Below, in pieces: positions 52,740 to 60,628 of a stretch of 64,000 nt of DNA. How positions within the stretch are numbered: position 1 is the first letter of the stretch; each line of letters starts with the position of its first letter. Source of the stretch: Actinomadura nitritigenes (lineage in GTDB: Bacteria > Actinomycetota > Actinomycetes > Streptosporangiales > Streptosporangiaceae). Below the pieces are notes generated by a model, which was given only the letters and a program-made list of their open reading frames with translations, was not told the DNA's origin and searched no databases. The stretch spans positions 62,001-126,000 of the forward strand of contig NZ_JAGEOK010000017.1 of the NCBI RefSeq assembly GCF_017573545.1. Reading direction: 5' to 3'. Both the position numbers and the translations under genes were made by a program.

Positions 52740-54616
52740 AGGTCGATGCGCACCACGGTCGGGTCGTGGTCCCCGGCGCGCGCCGCGAACTCCGACGCGC
52801 GGTGCACGACGTCGAACCGGTGCTTGCTCTTGGCCAGCGCCGGGCTGAGCAGGATGTGGTCGAGGTCCTCGGAGTTCCCGCCGGTCACGGCGGTGTACCG
52901 GTCGCCGGCCGGCAGCGCGGCGGGCAGGTCGGCGAGCCCCGCGCCCTTGGTCAGGGCCTGGACGGGCAGCGACGTCCCGCGGTCGTTCAGCCCGCCCGTC
53001 ACGATCACGTCGGCCTTCCGGCCCGCCGCCCGCACGGACTTCACGAACCCCGCGACCACCCGGGCCTGCGCGTCGCGGCGCCACTCGGTGGGGCTGGACG
53101 GCGGCTGGAACCGGCCGAAGAGGGGCTGGTCGTCGCCGGTGCGCGGGTACCAGTCGTCCGCGACGACGATGATGCGCCGCCCCCGCCACACGACCTCCCC
53201 GGCCAGCGGCTTGCGCGCGCCGCTCCAGGCGGTGTCGCGGGGCGCGATCCGGCCGGGGGACAGCGACAGGCCCGCCGTGCCGCCCGCGCGCCGCACCGCC
53301 CTCGCCGAGGTGACGGACGGGTCGGGCTGCGCGGCGGGCGGCGCGTCGGCCAGCGGGTCGGCGGCCGCGGGCCGGTCGACGAACGCCAGCCCGCGGTCGG
53401 TGCGGAACAGGAACCCGATCCGGCTGTTGCCGCCCTTCCCGCCGCCGTCGGCGCCGTCGCGCGGGTTCACCGAGCGCCAGTCGTAGGCGGGGCCGCCCGC
53501 CTCGCTGATCGCGGTGATCAGCTGCGCGACGGTCTGGTCGGCGGCGACGGTGCCGTCGTCGTGCGGGCCGCTGTTGTCCTGCAGCCCGCTGACCGCGACG
53601 AGGTCGGGGGAGTCCAGGCCCCGGACGATGTCGCCGGCGAGGTCGCGGAAGCGCTGCGGGGGGCTGTCGGGCCCGAGGTCGGCCAGCCCGGCGGTGCCGA
53701 CGGCGAGCTCGCCGGGCCGCTGCGGGGACGCGGCCTCCTGCGGCAGGCCGCCGTCGGCGCGCCGCGGGACGGCGGTGAGCAGCAGCGTGAAGTCGCCGTA
53801 GGAGTAGTCGAGCACGCCGTCGTCGGCGCCGGGCAGCCGGTCGCCGACGTTCATCGCGGGCAGCGGGGCGAGCGCGTCGTCGAGGACGATCCGCTCGGGG
53901 TTGGCGTCGCCGTCGCGCAGCAGGATGCCGCCGCGCTTGGTGCGGGTCCCGGCGCCGGCGCCGTTGGCGGGCAGCACCGGCACCTGGCCGTCGCGGGACG
54001 GCCCGACCGCGACGGCGTCGCTGATCCGGACGCGCATTCCCTCCAGCGACTCGTAGAAGTCGAGGCCGCTGCGCTTCGGGTCGAGCGCGCCGCCCTTCTC
54101 GACGTCGCCGCGCCGGGCCGAGACCACGGCGGTCGGGGGACGGCGCCCGCCCGGCCCGATCACGACGGGCGCGGGCAGCGCGGTGCCGTGCGCGGCCACG
54201 CTGGTCGCGGTCGCGTCGATCTCGGTGCGGGTCAGCCCGGCGGACCCGCCGCCCGGCCGGTACTCGCGGACCCTCCCGTTCACCCGGACCGCGTCGCCGG
54301 GGACGGCGGACGGCCGGGTGCGGGTGAAGACGAAGACGCCCTCGGACGTGGCGGGGTTCCGGTCGGGGCGCGGGTCCTGCATCCAGAAGCCGTTGCCGGT
54401 CACGGCGGTGACGACGCCGGGGACGCCCGCGACGGCGGCGCCGTTCAGCGGCGAGACGTGCGCGGCGCCCTGGACGTCGTGGATGCGGCGGCCGGCGAGC
54501 GGCGCCGCGGCGTGCGCGGCCGGCGGCACCGCGAGGGGGACGGCCAGCGCCGCCGCCAGCACGGACGCGAGCGTCCGGGCCGTCCGGAGAGGGCCCGCTG
54601 CAGCTGCGTACGCCAC
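52727..54616 (-). CDS. Secreted endonuclease/exonuclease/phosphatase-fold protein, probably catalytically altered
   Basis: 629 residues. Sec signal peptide (about 1-38, ending PPAAHAAAP). An ExeM/NucH-like N-terminal region (IHDVQGAAHVSPLNGAAV, GVPGVVTAVTGNGFWMQDP) and a C-terminal EEP domain (about 300-629). The usual acid in VALxEVQDNSG reads VAVSGLQDNSG (Glu to Gly, about 343) and the usual GDFND reads GGLNDRG (Asp to Gly, about 540), while DLDHILL and DHDPTV are kept. So a role in nucleic-acid binding rather than cutting is possible. GTG start with GGAG upstream; an alternative GTG lies 6 bases earlier. Confidence 0.8.
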   Translation of the reverse strand: MAYAAAAGPLRTARTLASVLAAALAVPLAVPPAAHAAAPLAGRRIHDVQGAAHVSPLNGAAVAGVPGVVTAVTGNGFWMQDPRPDRNPATSEGVFVFTRTRPSAVPGDAVRVNGRVREYRPGGGSAGLTRTEIDATATSVAAHGTALPAPVVIGPGGRRPPTAVVSARRGDVEKGGALDPKRSGLDFYESLEGMRVRISDAVAVGPSRDGQVPVLPANGAGAGTRTKRGGILLRDGDANPERIVLDDALAPLPAMNVGDRLPGADDGVLDYSYGDFTLLLTAVPRRADGGLPQEAASPQRPGELAVGTAGLADLGPDSPPQRFRDLAGDIVRGLDSPDLVAVSGLQDNSGPHDDGTVAADQTVAQLITAISEAGGPAYDWRSVNPRDGADGGGKGGNSRIGFLFRTDRGLAFVDRPAAADPLADAPPAAQPDPSVTSARAVRRAGGTAGLSLSPGRIAPRDTAWSGARKPLAGEVVWRGRRIIVVADDWYPRTGDDQPLFGRFQPPSSPTEWRRDAQARVVAGFVKSVRAAGRKADVIVTGGLNDRGTSLPVQALTKGAGLADLPAALPAGDRYTAVTGGNSEDLDHILLSPALAKSKHRFDVVHRASEFAARAGDHDPTVVRIDLPGK

Positions 54617-54753
54617 CCGCACTCCACGATCGTCTAGTCGTCCGAAGGGCACGAAGCAGGATGGCACGGGAACGGGACCGCTGACGAACCGCCCGGTGCG
54701 GTCCCGACCCCCCGGCGAGTGCGGCGGCGGGCGCGGGCGGCCCGCCGGCGCGG

Positions 54754-54945
54754 CTACTCCTCGAGCGTCAGCGCGGCCTTCGGGCAGGAGCGCACCGCGT
54801 GCCGGACGCGGTCGGCCTCCTCGGCCGGCACGTCCGGCTTGAGGATCTCCAGCTCGTCGTCGTCGTTGAGGTCGAAGACCTCGGGGGCGAGCCCGACGCA
54901 GACGCCGTTGGCCTCGCACACCAGCGGGTCGACTCGTACTCTCAT
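54754..54945 (-). CDS. 3Fe-4S-type ferredoxin (P450 redox partner type)
   Basis: 63 residues. Cys10 and Cys16 (CEANGVC) and Cys54 (SCPKAAL) give three cluster ligands, with Gly-Val-Cys in place of one Cys, the mark of [3Fe-4S] ferredoxins that serve P450s. Acidic middle part (FDLNDDDELEIL). ATG at 54945 with GGAGAA upstream. No P450 is adjacent, but the promoter carries the same two boxes as the P450 operon at 56025-61894, so it is their likely electron donor. Confidence 0.92.
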   Translation of the reverse strand: MRVRVDPLVCEANGVCVGLAPEVFDLNDDDELEILKPDVPAEEADRVRHAVRSCPKAALTLEE

Positions 54946-55081
54946 CGGCTTCTCCGTTCGCGTTCCCGGATGGGGCGGGTGCGGTCCCGGGGAGGTCCGC
55001 GCGGCGGCGCGGCCCCGCCGGCCCGGTGCTCCGGCGCCCAACCTACCGAACCGGGTTCTGGCACCGGCCGCCCGCCCGGCA

Positions 55082-55155
55082 AAAGTAGAACACGTTCCAG
55101 TCTGGTGCGGCAACGCCGGGGCGAGACTCGAGTCTCATTCGGTGTCGGATATGGT
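55082..55155. promoter_or_regulatory. KstR-type box and second palindrome between ferredoxin and methyltransferase
   Basis: TAGAACACGTTCCA (55086-55099) fits TNNAACNNGTTNNA, the KstR consensus. On the minus strand it overlaps the -10 TACTTT (55082-55087) of the ferredoxin promoter. GAGACT-CG-AGTCTC (55123-55136) covers the expected -35 of the divergent methyltransferase, whose -10 is TATGGT (55150-55155), 6 bases before its ATG. A repressor here could control both genes. Confidence 0.7.
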
Positions 55156-55161
55156 GCGCGG

Positions 55162-55938
55162 ATGACCGAAACCCCGTCTGATTTGCGCGAGGCGTCCACC
55201 GTCCCGGGGACGACCTCGGACGCGGACCGCCCGGACGGCCCTCCCGCGATGCCGGCGGACCTGCTGCGCGCCGCCCGCTGCGCCAAGGGCTTCATGCCGG
55301 ACGACGAGGGCCGCGTCCTCTACGAGACGGCCCTGGAGTACGGGGCCCGGCTCGCCGCCACCGGGCCGCTGCTGGAGGTCGGCAGCTACTGCGGCAAGTC
55401 GGCGATCTACCTCGGCACCGCCGCCCTGCACGCCGGCACCGTCGTCGTCACCGTCGACCACCACCACGGCTCCGAGGAGAACCAGGCGGGCTGGGAGCAC
55501 CACGACCCGTCCCTGGTCGACCCCAGCACCGGGCGGATGGACACGCTGCCGACGTTCCGCAGGACGGTCGGCGCGGCGGGCCTCGAGGACCAGGTCGTCG
55601 CCGTCGTCGGGCAGTCCCGGACGGTCTCGGCGTTCTGGCGCACCCCCCTCGCGCTGCTGTTCATCGACGGGGGCCACGCCGAGGTGCACGCGCAGGGCGA
55701 CTACGAGGGCTGGGCGCCGCACGTCGCGGTCGGCGGCGCGCTGGTGATCCACGACGTGTTCCCCGACCCGGAGGACGGCGGGCAGGCCCCCTACCACGTC
55801 TACCTGCGGGCCCTGGCGAGCGGCGCGTTCGAGGAGCGCCGCGTGCAGGGCTCCCTGCGCGTCCTGGAGCGCGTCTCCGGCGCGGACCCGGCGGCCGCGC
55901 CCCGGCCCGGCGCCACCGAGGCCGCAGGCGCCTCATAA
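55162..55938 (+). CDS. Class I SAM-dependent methyltransferase
   Basis: 258 residues. SAM-binding motif LLEVGSYCGKSAIYLGTAA (about 68-86), VTVDHHHGSEENQ, LLFIDGGHAEVHAQGDYEGWAPHVAVGGALVIHDVF: the Methyltransf_24 pattern. It appears leaderless. Divergent from the ferredoxin gene under shared operators. Its 3' end faces the toroid/methyltransferase/glycosyltransferase genes, with which it probably forms a functional set. Acceptor unknown. Confidence 0.85.
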   Translation: MTETPSDLREASTVPGTTSDADRPDGPPAMPADLLRAARCAKGFMPDDEGRVLYETALEYGARLAATGPLLEVGSYCGKSAIYLGTAALHAGTVVVTVDHHHGSEENQAGWEHHDPSLVDPSTGRMDTLPTFRRTVGAAGLEDQVVAVVGQSRTVSAFWRTPLALLFIDGGHAEVHAQGDYEGWAPHVAVGGALVIHDVFPDPEDGGQAPYHVYLRALASGAFEERRVQGSLRVLERVSGADPAAAPRPGATEAAGAS

Positions 55939-55951
55939 GCCGCAGAACGGA

Positions 55952-55988
55952 CGTGGGGCCGCACCGGACGCACCGGTGCGGCCCCACG
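55952..55988. terminator. Bidirectional hairpin terminator
   Basis: CGTGGGGCCGCACCGG (55952-55967) and its exact complement (55973-55988), loop ACGCA, between converging genes. GAGAACCCGTTCTA follows at 55994-56007. Confidence 0.85.
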
Positions 55989-56024
55989 ACTGTGAGAACC
56001 CGTTCTAGGCCCGTGGACGCGCCG

Positions 56025-57152
56025 TCACAGCCGCGTCCGCACCGGGTTGGCGACCGCCACCGGCGCGCAGCCGCACGCCAGCGGGTCGGACGCGGCGCAC
56101 GGCCCGAGCGGCCGCCCGGCGATCTCCTTGAACAGCCGCGCCCCCGGCGAGGCGTCCGCCAGCGCGTCCGCCGCCAGGACCACCGCGGCCGCCGTGTAGG
56201 TGGAACGGTCCCCGGGGAAATGCCGCTCGTTCTCGAACTGCCAGCCCGTCCAGTACGAGCCGTCCTCGTGCCGCAGGTGCTGGATGGTGGTGAACAGCTC
56301 CAACGCCCGGTCCCGGTCGCCCGCCGCGTCCAGCGCCATCACCAGCTCGCAGCTCTCCGCCGCCGTGACCCACGGCTGGTCCGACACGCACCGGCAGCCG
56401 AGGCCCGGCACCACGAAGTCGTCCCAGCACTCGGCCAGCCGCCGCGCGGCGGCCTCGCCGCGCACCGGCCCGCCGAGCACGGGGTAGTACCAGTCCATCG
56501 ACCAGCGGCTCTTGTCGGCGAACGCCTCCGGGTGCGCCGCCACCACGTGGCCGAGCTGGTCGGCGGCCAGCTCCCACTCCGGCTGCGGCTCGCCGAGGTG
56601 CTCGGCGAGCGCGACCGCGCAGCGCAGCGACTGGTAGATCGACGAGCAGCCGGTCAGCAGCGCGTGGTCGGACGCGGCGCCGTTCTCGTGCCGGATCCAG
56701 ATGATCTCGCCGCGCCGGGTCTGCAGGCCGAGCGTGTAGTCGATGGCCCGCCGGACCACCGGCCACATCCGCCGCGCGAAGTCGTCGTCGCCGGTGCAGA
56801 CCAGCTCGTGCCAGACGCCGACCGCGACGTAGGCGGCGTGGTTGGACTCGCCGCCCGGCTCGGTGACCTCGCCCAGCACCCACTTCGCGGGCCACGACCC
56901 GTCCGGCCGCTGCACGCTCGCCAGCCACGCGTAGGCGCGGCGCGCCTCCTCGCCGAGCCCGGCGACGGTCAGCGCCATCGCCGCCTCGACGTGGTTCCAC
57001 GCGTCCACGTGGCCGGGCACGCCGCCGACCGGCGAGAACCACGGGATCGCGCCGGACTCCTCCTGCTGGCGGGCGATGCTGCAGGCCGTCGCGACGATGC
57101 CGTCCGCCGTCACGACCCCCGGGACTGAGGGGGGCGCGGTCTCAGACGGCAT
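56025..57152 (-). CDS. Alpha/alpha-toroid protein (annotated in relatives as prenyltransferase)
   Basis: 375 residues, no signal peptide. Helical repeat protein with squalene-cyclase-like repeat traces: YAWLASVQRPDGSWPAKW (about 75-92) and HLRHEDGSYWTGWQFENERHF (about 290-310). DDDFARRMWPVVRRAIDYTLGLQ also resembles six-hairpin glycosidases, so the enzymatic class is open; no DXDD cyclase motif was found. C-terminal Cys cluster CAASDPLACGCAP. It overlaps the methyltransferase gene by 11 bp and ends a five-gene minus-strand run with a GT4 and two P450s. Confidence 0.72.
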   Translation of the reverse strand: MPSETAPPSVPGVVTADGIVATACSIARQQEESGAIPWFSPVGGVPGHVDAWNHVEAAMALTVAGLGEEARRAYAWLASVQRPDGSWPAKWVLGEVTEPGGESNHAAYVAVGVWHELVCTGDDDFARRMWPVVRRAIDYTLGLQTRRGEIIWIRHENGAASDHALLTGCSSIYQSLRCAVALAEHLGEPQPEWELAADQLGHVVAAHPEAFADKSRWSMDWYYPVLGGPVRGEAAARRLAECWDDFVVPGLGCRCVSDQPWVTAAESCELVMALDAAGDRDRALELFTTIQHLRHEDGSYWTGWQFENERHFPGDRSTYTAAAVVLAADALADASPGARLFKEIAGRPLGPCAASDPLACGCAPVAVANPVRTRL

Positions 57153-57894
57153 CCGCCGTCTCCCTGGCCGGGGACGCCGGCGTGCTCGGCGCCGACGGCT
57201 TGGCGAAGTACACCACGACGCTCTTGCCGATCACCGGGTTCAGCGCGCGCTCGGCCAGCCGGGTCGCGAGCGGCCGCTTCATGATGTCCCAGACCAGGAT
57301 CTGGTGGTAGGCCTTGGCGAGCGGGTTGCCGTCGTCGTTCACGCCGACCGCGCACTTGATCCACCAGTACGGGGCGTGCAGCCCGTGCGCGTGGTGGTGG
57401 CCGCCGACCTTGAAGCCGATCGACTTGAACTTCGCCTCCAGCTCAGCGCGCGTGTAGATCCGCACGTGGCCGCCGGGGGCGGTGTGGTAGTCCTCCGACA
57501 GCGCCCAGCAGACCCGCTCCGGCAGCCAGCTCGGCACCGTCACCGCGAGCCGCCCGCCCGGCTTCAGCACCCGCAGCAACTCGCGCATCGCCCGCATGTC
57601 GTCGGGGATGTGCTCCAGCACCTCGGACGCGATGATCTTGTCGAAGTGGTCGTCGGGGAACGGCAGCTCGAGCGCGTCGCCCTGCACGGTCTCGGCCGCC
57701 GCGCCCTCGGGGACCTCGCCCTCCATGCGCATGGCGCCGAACATCTTCTCGACGCCGGCCAGCTCGTCCGCGTCGAGGTCGAAGGCCACGACGTGGGCAC
57801 CCCGGCGGTACAGCTCGAAGGCGTGCCGTCCGGCCCCGCATCCCATGTCGAGGATGCGGTCCCCGGGGGTGACGCGGAACCGCTGGAAATCCAC
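57142..57894 (-). CDS. Class I SAM-dependent methyltransferase (Methyltransf_11 type)
   Basis: 250 residues from GTG at 57894. Motif I ILDMGCGAGRHAFELYRRGA (about 14-33), VVAFDLD, and VLEHIPDDMRAMRELLRVLKPGGRLAVTVPSW. The best ribosome site, AGGAG (57911-57915), lies 7 bases before CTG at 57903, which would give an M-L-T-V-D-F start; a CTG start is therefore possible. It overlaps the toroid gene by 11 bp and lies 140 bp after the glycosyltransferase gene. Acts on an unknown lipid or glycan. Confidence 0.88.
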   Translation of the reverse strand: MDFQRFRVTPGDRILDMGCGAGRHAFELYRRGAHVVAFDLDADELAGVEKMFGAMRMEGEVPEGAAAETVQGDALELPFPDDHFDKIIASEVLEHIPDDMRAMRELLRVLKPGGRLAVTVPSWLPERVCWALSEDYHTAPGGHVRIYTRAELEAKFKSIGFKVGGHHHAHGLHAPYWWIKCAVGVNDDGNPLAKAYHQILVWDIMKRPLATRLAERALNPVIGKSVVVYFAKPSAPSTPASPARETADAV

Positions 57895-57945
57895 GGTCAG
57901 CAGGGTCGTGCTCCTTCCGTACGGGGAGGCCCGGATGGGGTTCCC

Positions 57946-57993
57946 ACGGCACTTCTCAACTACGGCACTTCTCGACTACAGCACTTCTCGACT
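57946..57993 (-). repeat. Three 16-bp tandem repeats
   Basis: Units ACGGCACTTCTCAACT (57946-57961), ACGGCACTTCTCGACT (57962-57977) and ACAGCACTTCTCGACT (57978-57993). On the minus (coding) strand TAG recurs every 16 bases. The array lies 41 bp beyond the glycosyltransferase stop, before the methyltransferase. Confidence 0.93.
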
Positions 57994-58034
57994 ACAGACT
58001 TGCCTGATGCGGCCCCTTCCGGGTGCCGCCCGTC

Positions 58035-59327
58035 TCAGCCCCGGCGCGCCCGCTTGGACGCGGCGAGCCGCAGGTAGTTCCGCTCGCGGATCGCGGCGCG
58101 GTAGTGCTCGACGGTCGCCTTCGCCACGGCCGGCCAGGCGAACCGCTCCTGCACGCGGGCCAGCCCCGCGGCGCCCACCCGCGCCCGCTCCTCGGGGGAG
58201 TCGTGCAGCAGGCGCAGCGTCGCGGCCAGCTCCTCGACGTCGCCGGGCGCGACCAGCACGCCGGCGTCGCCGACGACCTCCGGCAGCGCCCCGGCGCGGC
58301 TCGCGACCAGCGGCGTGCCGGACGCCATGTGCTCGACGGCGGGCAGCGAGAAGCCCTCGTAGCGGGACGGGACGACGGCGATCTCGGCGGACGCCAGCAG
58401 CTCGCCCAGCTCGTCGTCGCTGATGCCGCTGACGAACCGGACCCGGTCGCCGAGCGCCAGCTCCCGCACCAGCTTCTCGGTCGGCCCGTCCTTCTGCGGG
58501 CGGCTGACCACGATGACGTGCACGTCCCGCTCGGTGGCGACCTTGGCGACCGCGCGCAGCAGCACGTCCACGCCCTTGATCGGGGCGTCGGCGCTGGCCA
58601 TCGCGACGATCCGGCCGGGGACGCGCTCGCCGCGCGGGTGGAAGATGCGGGTGTCGACGCCGAGCGGCAGGATCTCGATGTCGCGCGGGTCGACGCGGAA
58701 GTCCTTGACGATGTCGACCTTGGACGACTCCGACACCGTCAGCACGGGGCCGATGCGCCGCGACACCTGCGACTGCATGGTGACGAACCCGTACCAGCGG
58801 CGCTTGCCGAGCTTCTGCTTGACGCCCTGCGCCGCCTCCAGCTCGATCCGCCGGTCGACGCTGATCGGGTGGTGGATGCTCGTCACCAGCGGCAGGCCCA
58901 GCCGGGAGATGCCGAGGTTGCCGAGGCCGAGGACCTGGTTGTCGTGCACGACGTCGAAGTCGCGGCGGCGCCGCTTCAGCTCGCGCAGCACGCGCAGGCT
59001 GAACGTCAGCGGCTCGGGGAACCCGCCGGTCTTCATGTGCGCGAACTCCAGCACGTCGATCCAGTCGCGGAACTCCTCGCGCGCCGGCGTGCGGAACGGG
59101 TCCTCGTCCCGGTACAGGTCCAGGCTCGGGATCTTGGTGAGGGCGATCTCGTCGCGGTCCAGCTCCGGATACGGCTGGCCGGACAGCACCTCCACCGTGT
59201 GCCCGAGGTCGACCAGTTCCCGGCTCAGATGCCGGAGGTAGACCCCCTGGCCGCCGCAGTGCGGCTTGCTCCGGTAGGAGAGCAGGGCCACCCGCAACGG
59301 TTCGCCCGGCTCGTCTGCCTCACCCAC
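58035..59327 (-). CDS. Glycosyltransferase family 4
   Basis: 430 residues from GTG 59327; an in-frame GTG at 59381, overlapping the P450 end behind AAAGGAG, would give 448. GT-B fold: LRVALLSYRSKPHCGGQGVYLRHLSRELVDLGH at the N-terminus, donor site RYEGFSLPAVEHMASGTPLVAS (E-x7-E). A retaining nucleotide-sugar transferase in the cytoplasm or at the membrane face. It lies between the P450 pair and the methyltransferase/toroid genes, co-directional with both. Acceptor unknown. Confidence 0.92.
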   Translation of the reverse strand: MGEADEPGEPLRVALLSYRSKPHCGGQGVYLRHLSRELVDLGHTVEVLSGQPYPELDRDEIALTKIPSLDLYRDEDPFRTPAREEFRDWIDVLEFAHMKTGGFPEPLTFSLRVLRELKRRRRDFDVVHDNQVLGLGNLGISRLGLPLVTSIHHPISVDRRIELEAAQGVKQKLGKRRWYGFVTMQSQVSRRIGPVLTVSESSKVDIVKDFRVDPRDIEILPLGVDTRIFHPRGERVPGRIVAMASADAPIKGVDVLLRAVAKVATERDVHVIVVSRPQKDGPTEKLVRELALGDRVRFVSGISDDELGELLASAEIAVVPSRYEGFSLPAVEHMASGTPLVASRAGALPEVVGDAGVLVAPGDVEELAATLRLLHDSPEERARVGAAGLARVQERFAWPAVAKATVEHYRAAIRERNYLRLAASKRARRG

Positions 59328-59355
59328 GCCAGCCCCTGCCCACGCACCACTCCCG

Positions 59356-60591
59356 TCAGTCGCGGGACGCCGGTCGCACACGCACCGGCATCTCCTTTAT
59401 GCCGTTGATGAAACTAGACCTTAGCCTCCGTACGTTACCGCCGAGTTCAATATTGGGCACAGTGTCCAAAAGTGTTTCGAAAAGCACACTCAGCTCGAGC
59501 CGGGCGAGGTGGGAGCCCAGGCAGAAGTGGGGACCGCCGCCGCCGAACCCGAGGTGCGGGTTGGGGTCGCGGCCCACGTCGAAGGCGTACGGGTCGGCGA
59601 ACACCGCCTCGTCCCGGTTGGCCGAGGAGTAGAACACCACGACCTTGTCGCCGGCGGAGATCCTGCGCCCGCCCAGCTCGGTGTCCCGCACCGCCGTCCG
59701 GCGGAACAGGTTCACCGGCGTGACCCAGCGGACGATCTCGTCGGCCGCCGTCCGGACCAGCGACCGGTCGGCGCGCAGCCGCGCCCACTGCCCGGGGTGC
59801 TCCAGCAGCGCCAGCATCCCGCCGGTCGCGGCGTTGCGGGTCGTCTCGTTCCCGGCCACCGACAGCAGCATCACGAACAGCTCGAACTCGTCGCCGTCCA
59901 GCACCTGGCCGTCGGCGTCCGGCTGCAGCAGCCTCGTGACGATGTCGTCGCGCGGGTTCTCCCGCCGGTCGGCGGCCAGCACGTTGGCGTACGCGTACAG
60001 CTGCGTCGCCGCCTCCTGGCCCTCCTCCGGCGTCCGCTGGAACTCCGGGTCGTCCCCGCCGATCAGCGTGTTCGACCAGGTGAAGATCTTCTCCCGGTCC
60101 TCCGGCGGGGCGCCGAGCAGCTCGCAGATGACGTACAGCGGCAGCGGCGCGGCGAGGTCGCGGACGAAGTCCGCCTCCTCGCCGCGCGCCACCGTCTCCT
60201 CGACCAGCCCCCGGCAGATCTCCCTGATGTGGTCGGCCAGCGCGCCGATCGCGCGCGGCGTGAACCCCCTGTTGACGATGCCGCGCTTGCGCGTGTGCTC
60301 CGGCGGGTCCTGGTTCAGCATCATCAGCCGCTGCAGGGCCAGGTGCTCCTCCGCCGGCTCGTCGAACAGCGCGAGCCGCTCGTAGGAGGAGAAGATCTCC
60401 GGATGCCGGGACACGTGCACCACGTCGGCGTGCCGGGTGACCGCCCAGAAGGGCGGGTAGTCCCGGTCCGGATCGCCGTGGTGCCAGTGCACCGGATCGT
60501 GCTCGCGCAGCCAGGCCAGCTGCTCGTGGGGGGCGCCGCCGCGCTCGTACGCGTCGAGGGCGACCAGGTCGATCTCGGGGGTGGTGGTCAT
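59356..60591 (-). CDS. Cytochrome P450, CYP125/CYP142-like
   Basis: 411 residues, soluble. I-helix AGNETTRN (about 243), heme loop FGGGGPHFCLGSHLARLE with Cys about 357, and a WVTPVNLFRRTA segment. The NETTR, DPPEHTRKRGIVNRGFTPRA and FYSSANRDE patterns are those of bacterial sterol or fatty-side-chain P450s (CYP125, 124, 142), which hydroxylate terminal methyl groups. It lies 37 bp after the other P450 and is probably a duplicate with changed specificity. Confidence 0.92.
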   Translation of the reverse strand: MTTTPEIDLVALDAYERGGAPHEQLAWLREHDPVHWHHGDPDRDYPPFWAVTRHADVVHVSRHPEIFSSYERLALFDEPAEEHLALQRLMMLNQDPPEHTRKRGIVNRGFTPRAIGALADHIREICRGLVEETVARGEEADFVRDLAAPLPLYVICELLGAPPEDREKIFTWSNTLIGGDDPEFQRTPEEGQEAATQLYAYANVLAADRRENPRDDIVTRLLQPDADGQVLDGDEFELFVMLLSVAGNETTRNAATGGMLALLEHPGQWARLRADRSLVRTAADEIVRWVTPVNLFRRTAVRDTELGGRRISAGDKVVVFYSSANRDEAVFADPYAFDVGRDPNPHLGFGGGGPHFCLGSHLARLELSVLFETLLDTVPNIELGGNVRRLRSSFINGIKEMPVRVRPASRD

Positions 60592-60628
60592 CGCGCCAGG
60601 ACCTCTCTGTCCGGTGGGACCTCGGTCG

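Noticed and set aside
57946..57993. Possible CRISPR or att site
   Set aside because: Simple tandem triplicate without spacers, integrase or tRNA nearby.
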